Below are positions 13,802 to 26,000 of a stretch of 64,000 bases of DNA, in pieces (the stretch's first letter is position 1; each line of letters begins with the position of its first letter). Source of the stretch: Acanthococcus lagerstroemiae (Eukaryota > Arthropoda > Insecta > Hemiptera > Eriococcidae); assembly GCA_031841125.1 (NCBI GenBank), contig JAJSSI010000065.1, positions 1-64,000 of the forward strand. Direction: 5' to 3'. The position numbers and the translations under genes are program-made. The notes beneath the pieces are model-generated. The model saw only the letters and a program-made list of their open reading frames with translations. It searched no databases and was not told the origin of the DNA.

Positions 13802-14084
13802 TCTCCATACTATACATCATGTCTTTTTTCGGGTGAAAAAATTTTCGGAGAGATTCGGCGTCGGGCTGGGGCTGGTTACTCAATTTTCGTGGCGAATTCG
13901 AATCCGTTGTCAAGATTGAGCTAGAGTGATTTTTTGACCACATTTTGGAGGTTATCCGCCCGCGGTGCGTCGCCGCCAAATTTGAACAATGAATTCGAGC
14001 TCAGCGCAAAAATTGAAAAAAACGAGTCGAAAAAAAAATTCAAACTCAATTCAAAAATTTTGATTTTTGAAAATTTTGAAGATT
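13802..14084 (+). repeat. Most divergent monomer, rebuilt A-rich segment
   Basis: The normal GCGCGAAAAATTGAGTAAA is replaced at about 14,005 to 14,050 by GCGCAAAAATTGAAAAAAAC, GAGTCG, a run of nine As and TTCAAACTCAATTC. The same copy has GAGGTTATCCGCCC in place of GAGGGTATCTCGCCC, and it carries the 10-bp deletion. Gains and losses nearly cancel, so the spacing is 283 bp. No other monomer in the window shares this segment. Confidence 0.9.
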
Positions 14085-17000
14085 TCTCCATACTATACAT
14101 CATGTCTTTTTTCGGGTGAAAAAATTTTCGGAGAGATTCGGCGTCGGGGCTGGGGCTGGTTACTCAATTTTTCGTGGCGAATTCGAATCCGTTGTCAAAA
14201 TTGAGCTAGAGTGATTTTTTGACCCATTTTGACCACATTTTGGAGGGTATCTCGCCCCGGAGTGTCGTCGCCGCCAAATTTGAACAACGAATTCGAGCTC
14301 AGCGCGAAAAATTGAGTAAAAAACAGCCATCAATTCAAAAATTTTGATTTTTGAAAATTTTGAAGATTTCTCCATACTATACATCATGTCTTTTTTCGGG
14401 TGAAAAAATTTCGGAGAGATTCGGCGTCGGGGCTGGGGCTGGTTACTCAATTTTTCGTGGCGAATTCGAATCCGTTGTCAAGATTGAGCTAGAGTGATTT
14501 TTTGACCCATTTTGACCACATTTGGAGAGTATCTCGCCAGCGGAGCGTCGCCGCAAAATTTGAACATCGAATTCGAGCTCAGCGCGAAAAATTGAGTAAA
14601 AAACAGCCATCAATTCAAATATTTTGATTTTTGAAAATTTTGAAGATTTCTCCATACTATACATCATGTCTTTTTTCGGGTGAAAAAATTTTCGGAGAGA
14701 TTCGGCGTCGGGGCTGGGGCTGGTTACTCAATTTTTCGTGGCGAATTCGAATCCGTTGTCAAAATTGAGCTAGAGTGATTTTTTGACCCATTTTGACCAC
14801 ATTTTGGAGGGTATCTCGCCCGCGGAGTGTCGCCGCCAAATTTGAACAACGAATTCGAGCTCAGCGCGAAAAATTGAGTAAAAAACAGCCATCAATTCAA
14901 ATATTTTGATTTTTGAAAATTTTGAAGATTTCTCCATACTATACATCATGTCTTTTTTCGGGTGAAAAAATTTTCGGAGAGATTCGGCGTCGGGGCTGGG
15001 GCTGGTTACTCAATTTTTCGTGGCGAATTCGAATCCGTTGTCAAAGTTGAGCTACAGTGATTTTTTGACCCATTTTGACCACATTTTCGAGGGTATCTCG
15101 CCAGCGGAGCGTCGCCGCCAAATTTGAACAATGAATTCGAGCTCAGCGCGAAAAATTGAGTAAAAAACAGCCTTCAATTCAAAAATTTATTTTTGAAAAT
15201 TTTGAAGATTTCTCCATACTATACATCATGTCTTTTTTCGGGTGAAAAAATTTTCGGAGAGATTCGGCGTCGGGGCTGGGGCTGGTTACTCAATTTTTCG
15301 TGGCGAATTCGAATCCGTTGTCAAAATTGAGCTAGAGTGATTTTTTGACCCATTTTGACCACATTTTGGAGGGTATCTCGCCCGCGGAGCGTCGCCGCCA
15401 AATTTGAACAATGAATTCGAGCTCAGCGCGAAAAATTGAGTAAAAAACAGCCTCAATTCAAAAATTTTGATTTTTGAAAATTTTGAAGATTTCTCCATAC
15501 TATACATCATGTCTTTTTTCGGGTGAAAAAATTTTCGGAGAGATTCGGCGTCGGTGCTGGGGCTGGTTACTCAATTTTTCGTGGCGAATTCGAATCCGTT
15601 GTCAAAATTGAGCTAGAGTGATTTTTTGACCCATTTTGACCACATTTTGGAGGGTATCTCGCGAACAGAGCGTCGCCGCCAATTTTGAACTATGAACTCT
15701 AGCTCAGCGCGAAAAATTGAGTAAAAAACAGCCATCAATTCAAAAATTTTGATTTTTGAAAATTTTGAAGATTTCTCCATACTATACATCATGTCTTTTT
15801 TCGGGTGAAAAAATTTTCGGAGAGATTCGGCGTCGGTGCTGGGGCTGGTTACTCAATTTTTCGTGGCGAATTCGAATCCGTTGTCAAAATTGAGCTAGAG
15901 TGATTTTTTGACCCATTTTGACCACATTTTGGAGGGTATCTCGCCCGCGGAGGGTCGCCGCCAAATTTGAACAACGAATTCGAGCTCAGCGCGAAAAATT
16001 GAGTAAAAAACAGCCTTCAATTCAAAAATTTTGATTTTTGAAAATTTTGAAGATTTCTCCATACTATACATCATGTCTTTTTTCGGGTGAAAAAATTTTC
16101 GGAGAGATTCGGCGTCGGGGCTGGGCTGGTTACTCAATTTTTCGTGGCGAATTCGAATCCGTTGTCAAGATTGAGCTAGAGTGATTTTTTGACCACATTT
16201 TGGAGGGTATCTCGCCCGCGGAGCGTCGCCGCCAAATTTGAACAACGAATTCGAGCTCAGCGCGAAAAATTGAGTAAAAAACAGCCATCAATTCAAAAAT
16301 TTTGATTTTTGAAAATTTTGAAGATTTCTCCATACTATACATCATGTCTTTTTTCGGGTGAAAAAATTTTCGGAGAGATTCGGCGTCGGGGCTGGGGCTG
16401 GTTACTCAATTTTTCGTGGCGAATTCGAATCCGTTGTCAAAGTTGAGCTACAGTGATTTTTTGACCCATTTTGACCACATTTTCGAGGGTATCTTGCCCG
16501 CGGAGCGTCGTCGCCAAATTTGAACAACGAATTCGAGCTCAGCGTGAAAAATTGATTAAAAAACAGCCTTCAATTCAAAAATTTTGATTTTTGAAAATTT
16601 TGAAGATTTCTCCATACTATACATCATGTCTTTTTTCGGGTGAAAAAATTTTCGGAGAGATTCGGCGTCGGGGCTGGGGCTGGTTACTCAATTTTTCGTG
16701 GCGAATTCGAATCCGTTGTCAAGATTGAGCTAGAGTGATTTTTTGACCCATTTTGACCACATTTTGGAGGGTATCTCGCCCGCGGTGCGTCGCCGCCAAA
16801 TTTGAACAATGAATTCGAGCTCAGCGCGAAAAATTAAGTAAAAAACAGCCATCAATTCAAAAATTTTGATTTTTGAAAATTTTGAAGATTTCTCCATACT
16901 ATACATCATGTCTTTTTTCGGGTGAAAAAATTTTCTGAGAGATTCGGCGTCGGGGCTGGGCTGGTTACTCAATTTTTCGTGGCGAATTCGAATCCGTTGT

Positions 17001-20000
17001 CAAAATTGAGCTAGAGTGATTTTTTGACCCATTTTGACCACATTTTCGAGGGTATCTTGCCCGCGGAGCGTCGCCGCCAAATTTGAACAACGAATTCGAG
17101 CTCAGCGCGAAAAATTGAGTAAAAAACAGCCATCAATTCAAAAATTTTGATTTTTGAAAATTTTGAAGATTTCTCCATACTATACATCATGTCTTTTTTC
17201 GGGTGAAAAAATTTTCGGAGAGATTCGGCGTCGGTGCTGGGGCTGGTTACTCAATTTTTCGTGGCGAATTCGAATCCGTTGTCAAAATTGAGCTAGAGTG
17301 ATTTTTTGACCCATTTTGACCACATTTTGGAGGGTATCTCGCCCGCGGAGCGTCGCCGCCAAATTTGAACAACGAATTCGAGCTCAGCGCGAAAAATTGA
17401 GTAAAAAACAGCCATCAATTCAAAAATTTTGATTTTTGAAAATTTTGAAGATTTCTCCATACTATACATCATGTCTTTTTTCGGGTGAAAAAATTTTCGG
17501 AGAGATTCGGCGTCGGGGCTGGGGCTGGTTACTCAATTTTTCGTGGCGAATTCGAATCCGTTGTCAAAATTGAGCTAGAGTGATTTTTTGACCCATTTTG
17601 ACCACATTTTCGAGGGTATCTCGCCAACGGAGCGTCGCCGCCAAATTTGAACAACGAATTCGAGCTCAGCGCGAAAAATTGAGTAAAAAACAGTCTTCAA
17701 TTCAAAAATTTTGATTTTTGAAAATTTTGAAGATTTCTCCATACTATACATCATGTCTTTTTTCGGGTGAAAAAATTTTCGGAAGATTCGGCGTCGGGGC
17801 TGGGCTGGTTACTCAATTTTTCGTGGCGAATTCGAATCCGTTGTCAAAATTGAGCTAGAGTGATTTTTTGACCACATTTTGGAGGGTATCTCGCCCGCGT
17901 GCGTCGCCGCCAAATTTGAACAATGAATTCGAGCTCAGCGCGAAAAATTGAGTAAAAAACAGCCATCAATTCAAAAATTTTGATTTTTGAAAATTTTGAA
18001 GATTTCTCACTACTATACATCATGTCTTTTTTCGGGTGAAAAAATTTTCGGAGAGATTCGGCGTCGGGGCTGGGGCTGGTTACTCAATTTTTCGTGGCGA
18101 ATTCGAATCCGTTGTCAAAATTGAGCTAGAGTGATTTTTTGACCCATTTTGACCACATTTTCGAGGTATCTCGCCCGCGGAGCGTCGCCGCCAAATTTGA
18201 ACAACGAATTCGAGCTCAGCGCGAAAAATTGAGTAAAAAACAGCCTTCAATTCAAAAATTTTGATTTTGATTTTTGAAAATTTGAAGATTTCTCCATACT
18301 ATACATCATGTCTTTTTTCGGGTGAAAAAATTTTCGGAGAGATTCGGCGTCGGGGCTGGGGCTGGTTACTCAATTTTTCGTGGCGAATTCGAATCCGTTG
18401 TCAAGATTGAGCTAGAGTGATTTTTTGACCACATTTTGGAGGGTATCTCGCCCGCGGTGCGTCGCCGCCAAATTTGAACAACGAATTCGAGCTCAGCGTG
18501 AAAAATTGATTAAAAAACAGCCTTCAATTCAAAAATTTTGATTTTTGAAAATTTTGAAGATTTCTCCATACTATACATCATGTCTTTTTTCGGGTGAAAA
18601 AATTTTCGGAGAGATTCGGCGTCGGGGCTGGGGCTGGTTACTCAATTTTTCGTGGCGAATTCGAATCCGTTGTCAAATTGAGCTAGAGTGATTTTTTGAC
18701 CCATTTTGACCACATTTTCGAGGGTATCTCGCCAACGGAGCGTCGCCGCAAATTTGAACAATGAACTCGAGCTCAGCGCGAAAAATTGAGTAAAAAACAG
18801 CCTTCAATTCAAAAATTTTGATTTTTGAAAATTTTGAAGATTTCTCCATACTATACATCATGTCTTTTTTCGGGTGAAAAAATTTTCGGAGAGATTCGGC
18901 GTCGGTGCTGGGGCTGGTTACTCAATTTTTCGTGGCGAATTCGAATCCGTTGTCAAAATTGAGCTAGAGTGATTTTTGGACCACATTTTGGAGGGTATCT
19001 CGCCCGCGGTGCGTCGCCGCCAAATTTGAACAATGAATTCGAGCTCAGCGCGAAAAATTAAGTAAAAAACAGCCATCAATTCAAAAATTTTGATTTTTGA
19101 AAATTTTGAAGATTTCTCCATACTATACATCATGTCTTTTTTCGGGTGAAAAAATTTTCGGAGAGATTCGGCGTCGGTGCTGGGGCTGGTTACTCAATTT
19201 TTCGTGGCGAATTCGAATCCGTTGTCAAAATTGAGCTAGAGTGATTTTTTGACCCATTTTGACCACATTTTCGAGGGTATCTTGCCCGCGGAGCGTCGCC
19301 GCCAAATTTGAACAACGAATTCGAGCTCAGCGCGAAAAATTGAGTAAAAAACAGCCATCAATTCAAAAATTTTGATTTTTGAAAATTTTGAAGATTTCTC
19401 CATACTATACATCATGTCTTTTTTCGGGTGAAAAAATTTTCGGAGAGATTCGGCGTCGGTGCTGGGGCTGGTTACTCAATTTTTCGTGGCGAATTCGAAT
19501 CCGTTGTCAAAATTGAGCTAGAGTGATTTTTTGACCCATTTTGACCACATTTTGGAGGGTATCTCGCCCGCGGAGCGTCGCCGCAAATTTGAACAATGAA
19601 TTCGAGCTCAGCGCGAAAAATTGAGTAAAAAACAGCCTTCAATTCAAAAATTTTGATTTTTGAAAATTTTGAAGATTTCTCCATACTATACATCATGTCT
19701 TTTTTCGGGTGAAAAAATTTTCGGAGAGATTCGGCGTCGGGGCTGGGGCTGGTTACTCAATTTTTCGTGGCGAATTCGAATCCGTTGTCAAATTGAGCTA
19801 GAGTGATTTTTGGACCCATTTTGACCACATTTTCGAGGGTATCTTGCCCGCGGAGCGTCGCCGCCAAATTTGAACATCGAATTCGAGCTCAGCGCGAAAA
19901 ATTGAGTAAAAAACAGCCTTCAATTCAAAAATTTTGATTTTTGAAAATTTTGAAGATTTCTCCATACTATACATCATGTCTTTTTTCGGGTGAAAAAATT

Positions 20001-23000
20001 TTCGGAGAGATTCGGCGTCGGGGCTGGGGCTGGTTACTCAATTTTTCGTGGCGAATTCGAATCCGTTGTCAAAATTGAGCTAGAGTGATTTTTTGACCCA
20101 TTTTGACCACATTTTGGAGGGTATCTCGCCCGCGGAGCGTCGCCGCCAAATTTGAACAACGAATTCGAGCTCAGCGCGAAAAATTGAGTAAAAAACAGCC
20201 TTCAATTCAAAAATTTTGATTTTTGAAAATTTTGAAGATTTCTCCATACTATACATCATGTCTTTTTTCGGGTGAAAAAATTTTCGGAGAGATTCGGCGT
20301 CGGGCTGGGGCTGGTTACTCAATTTTTCGTGGCGAATTCGAATCCGTTGTCAAAATTGAGCTAGAGTGATTTTTTGACCCATTTTGACCACATTTTGGAG
20401 GGTATCTCGCCCGCGGAGCGTCGCCGCCAAATTTGAACAACGAATTCGAGCTCAGCGCGAAAAATTGAGTAAAAAACAGCCATCAATTCAAAAATTTTGA
20501 TTTTTGAAAATTTTGAAGATTTCTCCATACTATACATCATGTCTTTTTTCGGGTGAAAAAATTTTCGGAGAGATTCGGCGTCGGGGCTGGGGCTGGTTAC
20601 TCAATTTTTCGTGGCGAATTCGAATCCGTTGTCAAGATTGAGCTAGAGTGATTTTTTGACCCATTTTGACCACATTTTGGAGGGTATCTCGCCCCGGAGC
20701 GTCGCCGCAAATTTGAACAATGAATTCGAGCTCAGCGCGAAAAATTGAGTAAAAAACAGCCTTCAATTCAAAAATTTTGATTTTTGAAAATTTTGAAGAT
20801 TTCTCCATACTATACATCATGTCTTTTTTCGGGTGAAAAAATTTTCGGAGAGATTCGGCGTCGGTGCTGGGGCTGGTTACTCAATTTTTCGTGGCGAATT
20901 CGAATCCGTTGTCAAAATTGAGCTAGAGTGATTTTTTGACCCATTTTGACCACATTTTCGAGAGTATCTCGCCCGCGGAGCGTCGCCGCCAAATTTGAAC
21001 AACGAATTCGAGCTCAGCGCGAAAAATTGAGTAAAAAACAGCCTTCAATTCAAAAATTTTGATTTTTGAAAATTTTGAAGATTTCTCCATACTATACATC
21101 ATGTCTTTTTTCGGGTGAAAAAATTTTCGGAGAGATTCGGCGTCGGGGCTGGGGCTGGTTACTCAATTTTTCGTGGCGAATTCGAATCCGTTGTCAAAAT
21201 TGAGCTAGAGTGATTTTTTGACCACATTTTGGAGGGTATCTCGCCCGCGGAGCGTCGCCGCCAAATTTGAACAACGAATTCGAGCTCAGCGCGAAAAATT
21301 GAGTAAAAAACAGCCATCAATTCAAATATTTTGATTTTTGAAAATTTTGAAGATTTCTCCATACTATACATCATGTCTTTTTTCGGGTGAAAAAATTTTC
21401 GGAGAGATTCGGCGTCGGGGCTGGGGCTGGTTACTCAATTTTTCGTGGCGAATTCGAATCCGTTGTCAAAATTGAGCTAGAGTGATTTTTTGACCCATTT
21501 TGACCACATTTTCGAGGGTATCTTGCCCGCGGAGCGTCGCCGCCAAATTTGAACAACGAATTCGAGCTCAGCGCGAAAAATTGAGTAAAAAACAGCCTTC
21601 AATTCAAAAATTATTTTGATTTTTGAAAATTTTGAAGATTTCTCCATACTATACATCATGTCTTTTTTCGGGTGAAAAAATTTTCGGAGAGATTCGGCGT
21701 CGGGGCTGGGGCTGGTTACTCAATTTTTCGTGGCGAATTCGAATCCGTTGTCAAAATTGAGCTAGAGTGATTTTTTGACCCATTTTGACCACATTTTCGA
21801 GGGTATCTTGCCCGCGGAGCGTCGCCGCCAAATTTGAACAACGAATTCGAGCTCAGCGCGAAAAATTGAGTAAAAAACAGCCATCAATTCAAAAATTTTG
21901 ATTTTTGAAAATTTTGAAGATTTCTCCATACTATACATCATGTCTTTTTTCGGGTGAAAAAATTTTCGGAGAGATTCGGCGTCGGGGCTGGGGCTGGTTA
22001 CTCAATTTTTCGTGGCGAATTCGAATCCGTTGTCAAATTGAGCTAGAGTGATTTTTTGACCACATTTTGGAGGGTATCTCGCCCGCGGTGCGTCGCCGCC
22101 AAATTTGAACAATGAATTCGAGCTCAGCGCGAAAAATTGAGTAAAAAACAGCCATCAATTCAAAAATTTTGATTTTTGAAAATTTTGAAGATTTCTCCAT
22201 ACTATACATCATGTCTTTTTTCGGGTGAAAAAATTTTCGGAGAGATTCGGCGTCGGGGCTGGGGCTGGTTACTCAATTTTTCGTGGCGAATTCGAATCCG
22301 TTGTCAAAATTGAGCTAGAGTGATTTTTGGACCACATTTTGGAGGGTATCTCGCCCGCGGAGCGTCGCCGCCAAATTTGAACAACGAATTCGAGCTCAGC
22401 GCGAAAAATTGAGTAAAAAACAGCCATCAATTCAAAAATTTTGATTTTTGAAAATTTTGAAGATTTCTCCATACTATACATCATGTCTTTTTTCGGGTGA
22501 AAAAATTTTCGGAGAGATTCGGCGTCGGGGCTGGGGCTGGTTACTCAATTTTTCGTGGCGAATTCGAATCCGTTGTCAAGATTGAGCTAGAGTGATTTTT
22601 TGACCCATTTTGACCACATTTTCGAGGGTATCTCGCCCGCGGAGCGTCGCCGCCAAATTTGAACAACGAATTCGAGCTCAGCGCGAAAAATTGAGTAAAA
22701 AACAGCCTTCAATTCAAAAATTTTGATTTTTGAAAATTTTGAAGATTTCTCCATACTACATCATGTCTTTTTTCGGGTGAAAAAATTTTCGGAGAGATTC
22801 GGCGTCGGGGCTGGGGCTGGTTACTCAATTTTTCGTGGCGAATTCGAATCCGTTGTCAAAATTGAGCTAGAGTGATTTTTTGACCCATTTTGACCACATT
22901 TTGGAGGGTATCTCGCCCGCGGAGCGTCGCCGCCAAATTTGAACAACGAATTCGAGCTCAGCGCGAAAAATTGAGTAAAAAACAGCCATCAATTCAAAAA

Positions 23001-26000
23001 TTTTGATTTTTGAAAATTTTGAAGATTTCTCCATACTATACATCATGTCTTTTTTCGGGTGAAAAAATTTTCGGAGAGATTCGGCGTCGGTGCTGGGGCT
23101 GGTTACTCAATTTTTCGTGGCGAATTCGAATCCGTTGTCAAAATTGAGCTAGAGTGATTTTTTGACCCATTTTGACCACATTTTGGAGGGTATCTCGCCC
23201 GCGGAGTGTCGCCGCCAAATTTGAACAACGAATTCGAGCTCAGCGCGAAAAATTGAGTAAAAAACAGCCATCAATTCAAAAATTTTGATTTTTGAAAATT
23301 TTGAAGATTTCTCCATACTATACATCATGTCTTTTTTCGGGTGAAAAAATTTTCGGAGAGATTCGGCGTCGGGCTGGGGCTGGTTACTCAATTTTTCGTG
23401 GCGAATTCGAATCCGTTGTCAAAATTGAGCTAGAGTGATTTTTTGACCCATTTTGACCACATTTTCGAGGGTATCTTGCCCGCGGAGCGTCGCCGCCAAA
23501 TTTGAACAACGAATTCGAGCTCAGCGCGAAAAATTGAGTAAAAAACAGCCATCAATTCAAAAATTTTGATTTTTGAAAATTTTGAAGATTTCTCCATACT
23601 ATACATCATGTCTTTTTTCGGGTGAAAAAATTTTCGGAGAGATTCGGCGTCGGGGCTGGGGCTGGTTACTCAATTTTTCGTGGCGAATTCGAATCCGTTG
23701 TCAAGATTGAGCTAGAGTGATTTTTTGACCCATTTTGACCACATTTGGAGGGTATCTCGCCAACGGAGCGTCGCCGCCAAATTTGAACAATGAATTCGAG
23801 CTCAGCGCGAAAAATTGAGTAAAAAACAGCCATCAATTCAAAAATTTTGATTTTTGAAAATTTTGAAGATTTCTCCATACTATACATCATGTCTTTTTTC
23901 GGGTGAAAAAATTTTCGGAGAGATTCGGCGTCGGGCTGGGGCTGGTTACTCAATTTTTCGTGGCGAATTCGAATCCGTTGTCAAATTGAGCTAGAGTGAT
24001 TTTTTGACCCTTTTTGACCACATTTTGGAGGGTATCTCGCCCGCGGTGCGTCGCCGCCAAATTTGAACAATGAATTCGAGCTCAGCGCGAAAAATTGAGT
24101 AAAAAACAGCCATCAATTCAAAAATTTTGATTTTTGAAAATTTTGAAGATTTCTCCATACTATACATCATGTCTTTTTTCGGGTGAAAAAATTTTCGGAG
24201 AGATTCGGCGTCGGGGCTGGGGCTGGTTACTCAATTTTTCGTGGCGAATTCGAATCCGTTGTCAAAATTGAGCTAGAGTGATTTTTGGACCACATTTTGG
24301 AGGGTATCTCGCCCGCGGTGCGTCGCCGCCAAATTTGAACAATGAATTCGAGCTCAGCGCGAAAAATTGAGTAAAAAACAGCCATCAATTCAAAAATTTT
24401 GATTTTTGAAAATTTTGAAGATTTCTCCATACTATACATCATGTCTTTTTTCGGGTGAAAAAATTTTCGGAGAGATTCGGCGTCGGTGCTGGGGCTGGTT
24501 ACTCAATTTTTCGTGGCGAATTCGAATCCGTTGTCAAAATTGAGCTAGAGTGATTTTTTGACCCATTTTGACCACATTTTCGAGGGTATCTCGCCGCGGA
24601 GCGTCGCCGCAAATTTGAACAACGAATTCGAGCTCAGCGCGAAAAATTGAGTAAAAAACAGCCATCAATTCAAAAATTTTGATTTTTGAAAATTTTGAAG
24701 ATTTCTCCATACTATACATCATGTCTTTTTTCGGGTGAAAAAATTTTCGGAGAGATTCGGCGTCGGGGCTGGGGCTGGTTACTCAATTTTTCGTGGCGAA
24801 TTCGAATCCGTTGTCAAAATTGAGCTAGAGTGATTTTTTGACCCATTTTGACCACATTTTGGAGGGTATCTCGCCCGCGGAGCGTCGCCGCCAAATTTGA
24901 ACAATGAATTCGAGCTCAGCGCGAAAAATTGAGTAAAAAACAGCCTTCAATTCAAAAATTTTGATTTTTGAAAATTTTGAAGATTTCTCCATACTATACA
25001 TCATGTCTTTTTTCGGGTGAAAAAATTTTCGGAGAGATTCGGCGTCGGGGCTGGGGCTGGTTACTCAATTTTTCGTGGCGAATTCGAATCCGTTGTCAAA
25101 ATTGAGCTAGAGTGATTTTTTGACCCATTTTGACCACATTTTCGAGGGTATCTTGCCCGCGGAGCGTCGCCGCCAAATTTGAACAAGAATTCGAGCTCAG
25201 CGCGAAAAATTGAGTAAAAAACAGCCATCAATTCAAAAATTTTGATTTTTGAAAATTTTGAAGATTTCTCCATACTATACATCATGTCTTTTTTCGGGTG
25301 AAAAAATTTTCGGAGAGATTCGGCGTCGGTGCTGGGGCTGGTTACTCAATTTTTCGTGGCGAATTCGAATCCGTTGTCAAAATTGAGCTAGAGTGATTTT
25401 TTGACCCATTTTGACCACATTTTCGAGGGTATCTTGCCCGCGGAGCGTCGCCGCCAAATTTGAACAACGAATTCGAGCTCAGCGTGAAAAATTGATTAAA
25501 AAACAGCCTTCAATTCAAAAATTTTGATTTTTGAAAATTTTGAAGATTTCTCCATACTATACATCATGTCTTTTTTCGGGTGAAAAAATTTTCGGAGAGA
25601 TTCGGCGTCGGGGCTGGGGCTGGTTACTCAATTTTTCGTGGCGAATTCGAATCCGTTGTCAAGATTGAGCTAGAGTGATTTTTTGACCACATTTTGGAGG
25701 GTATCTCGCCCGCGGTGCGTCGCCGCCAAATTTGAACAATGAATTCGAGCTCAGCGCGAAAAATTGAGTAAAAAACAGCCATCAATTCAAAAATTTTGAT
25801 TTTTGAAAATTTTGAAGATTTCTCCATACTATACATCATGTCTTTTTTCGGGTGAAAAAATTTTCGGAGAGATTCGGCGTCGGTGCTGGGGCTGGTTACT
25901 CAATTTTTCGTGGCGAATTCGAATCCGTTGTCAAAATTGAGCTAGAGTGGATTTTTTGACCCATTTTGACCACATTTTGGAGGGTATCTCGCCCGCGGAG

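Noticed and set aside
13596..13979. A 127-codon minus-strand open frame, the longest in the window
   Set aside because: It is the usual repeat frame joined across a monomer boundary by indels. It has no recognisable domain, and neighbouring copies break the frame freely.
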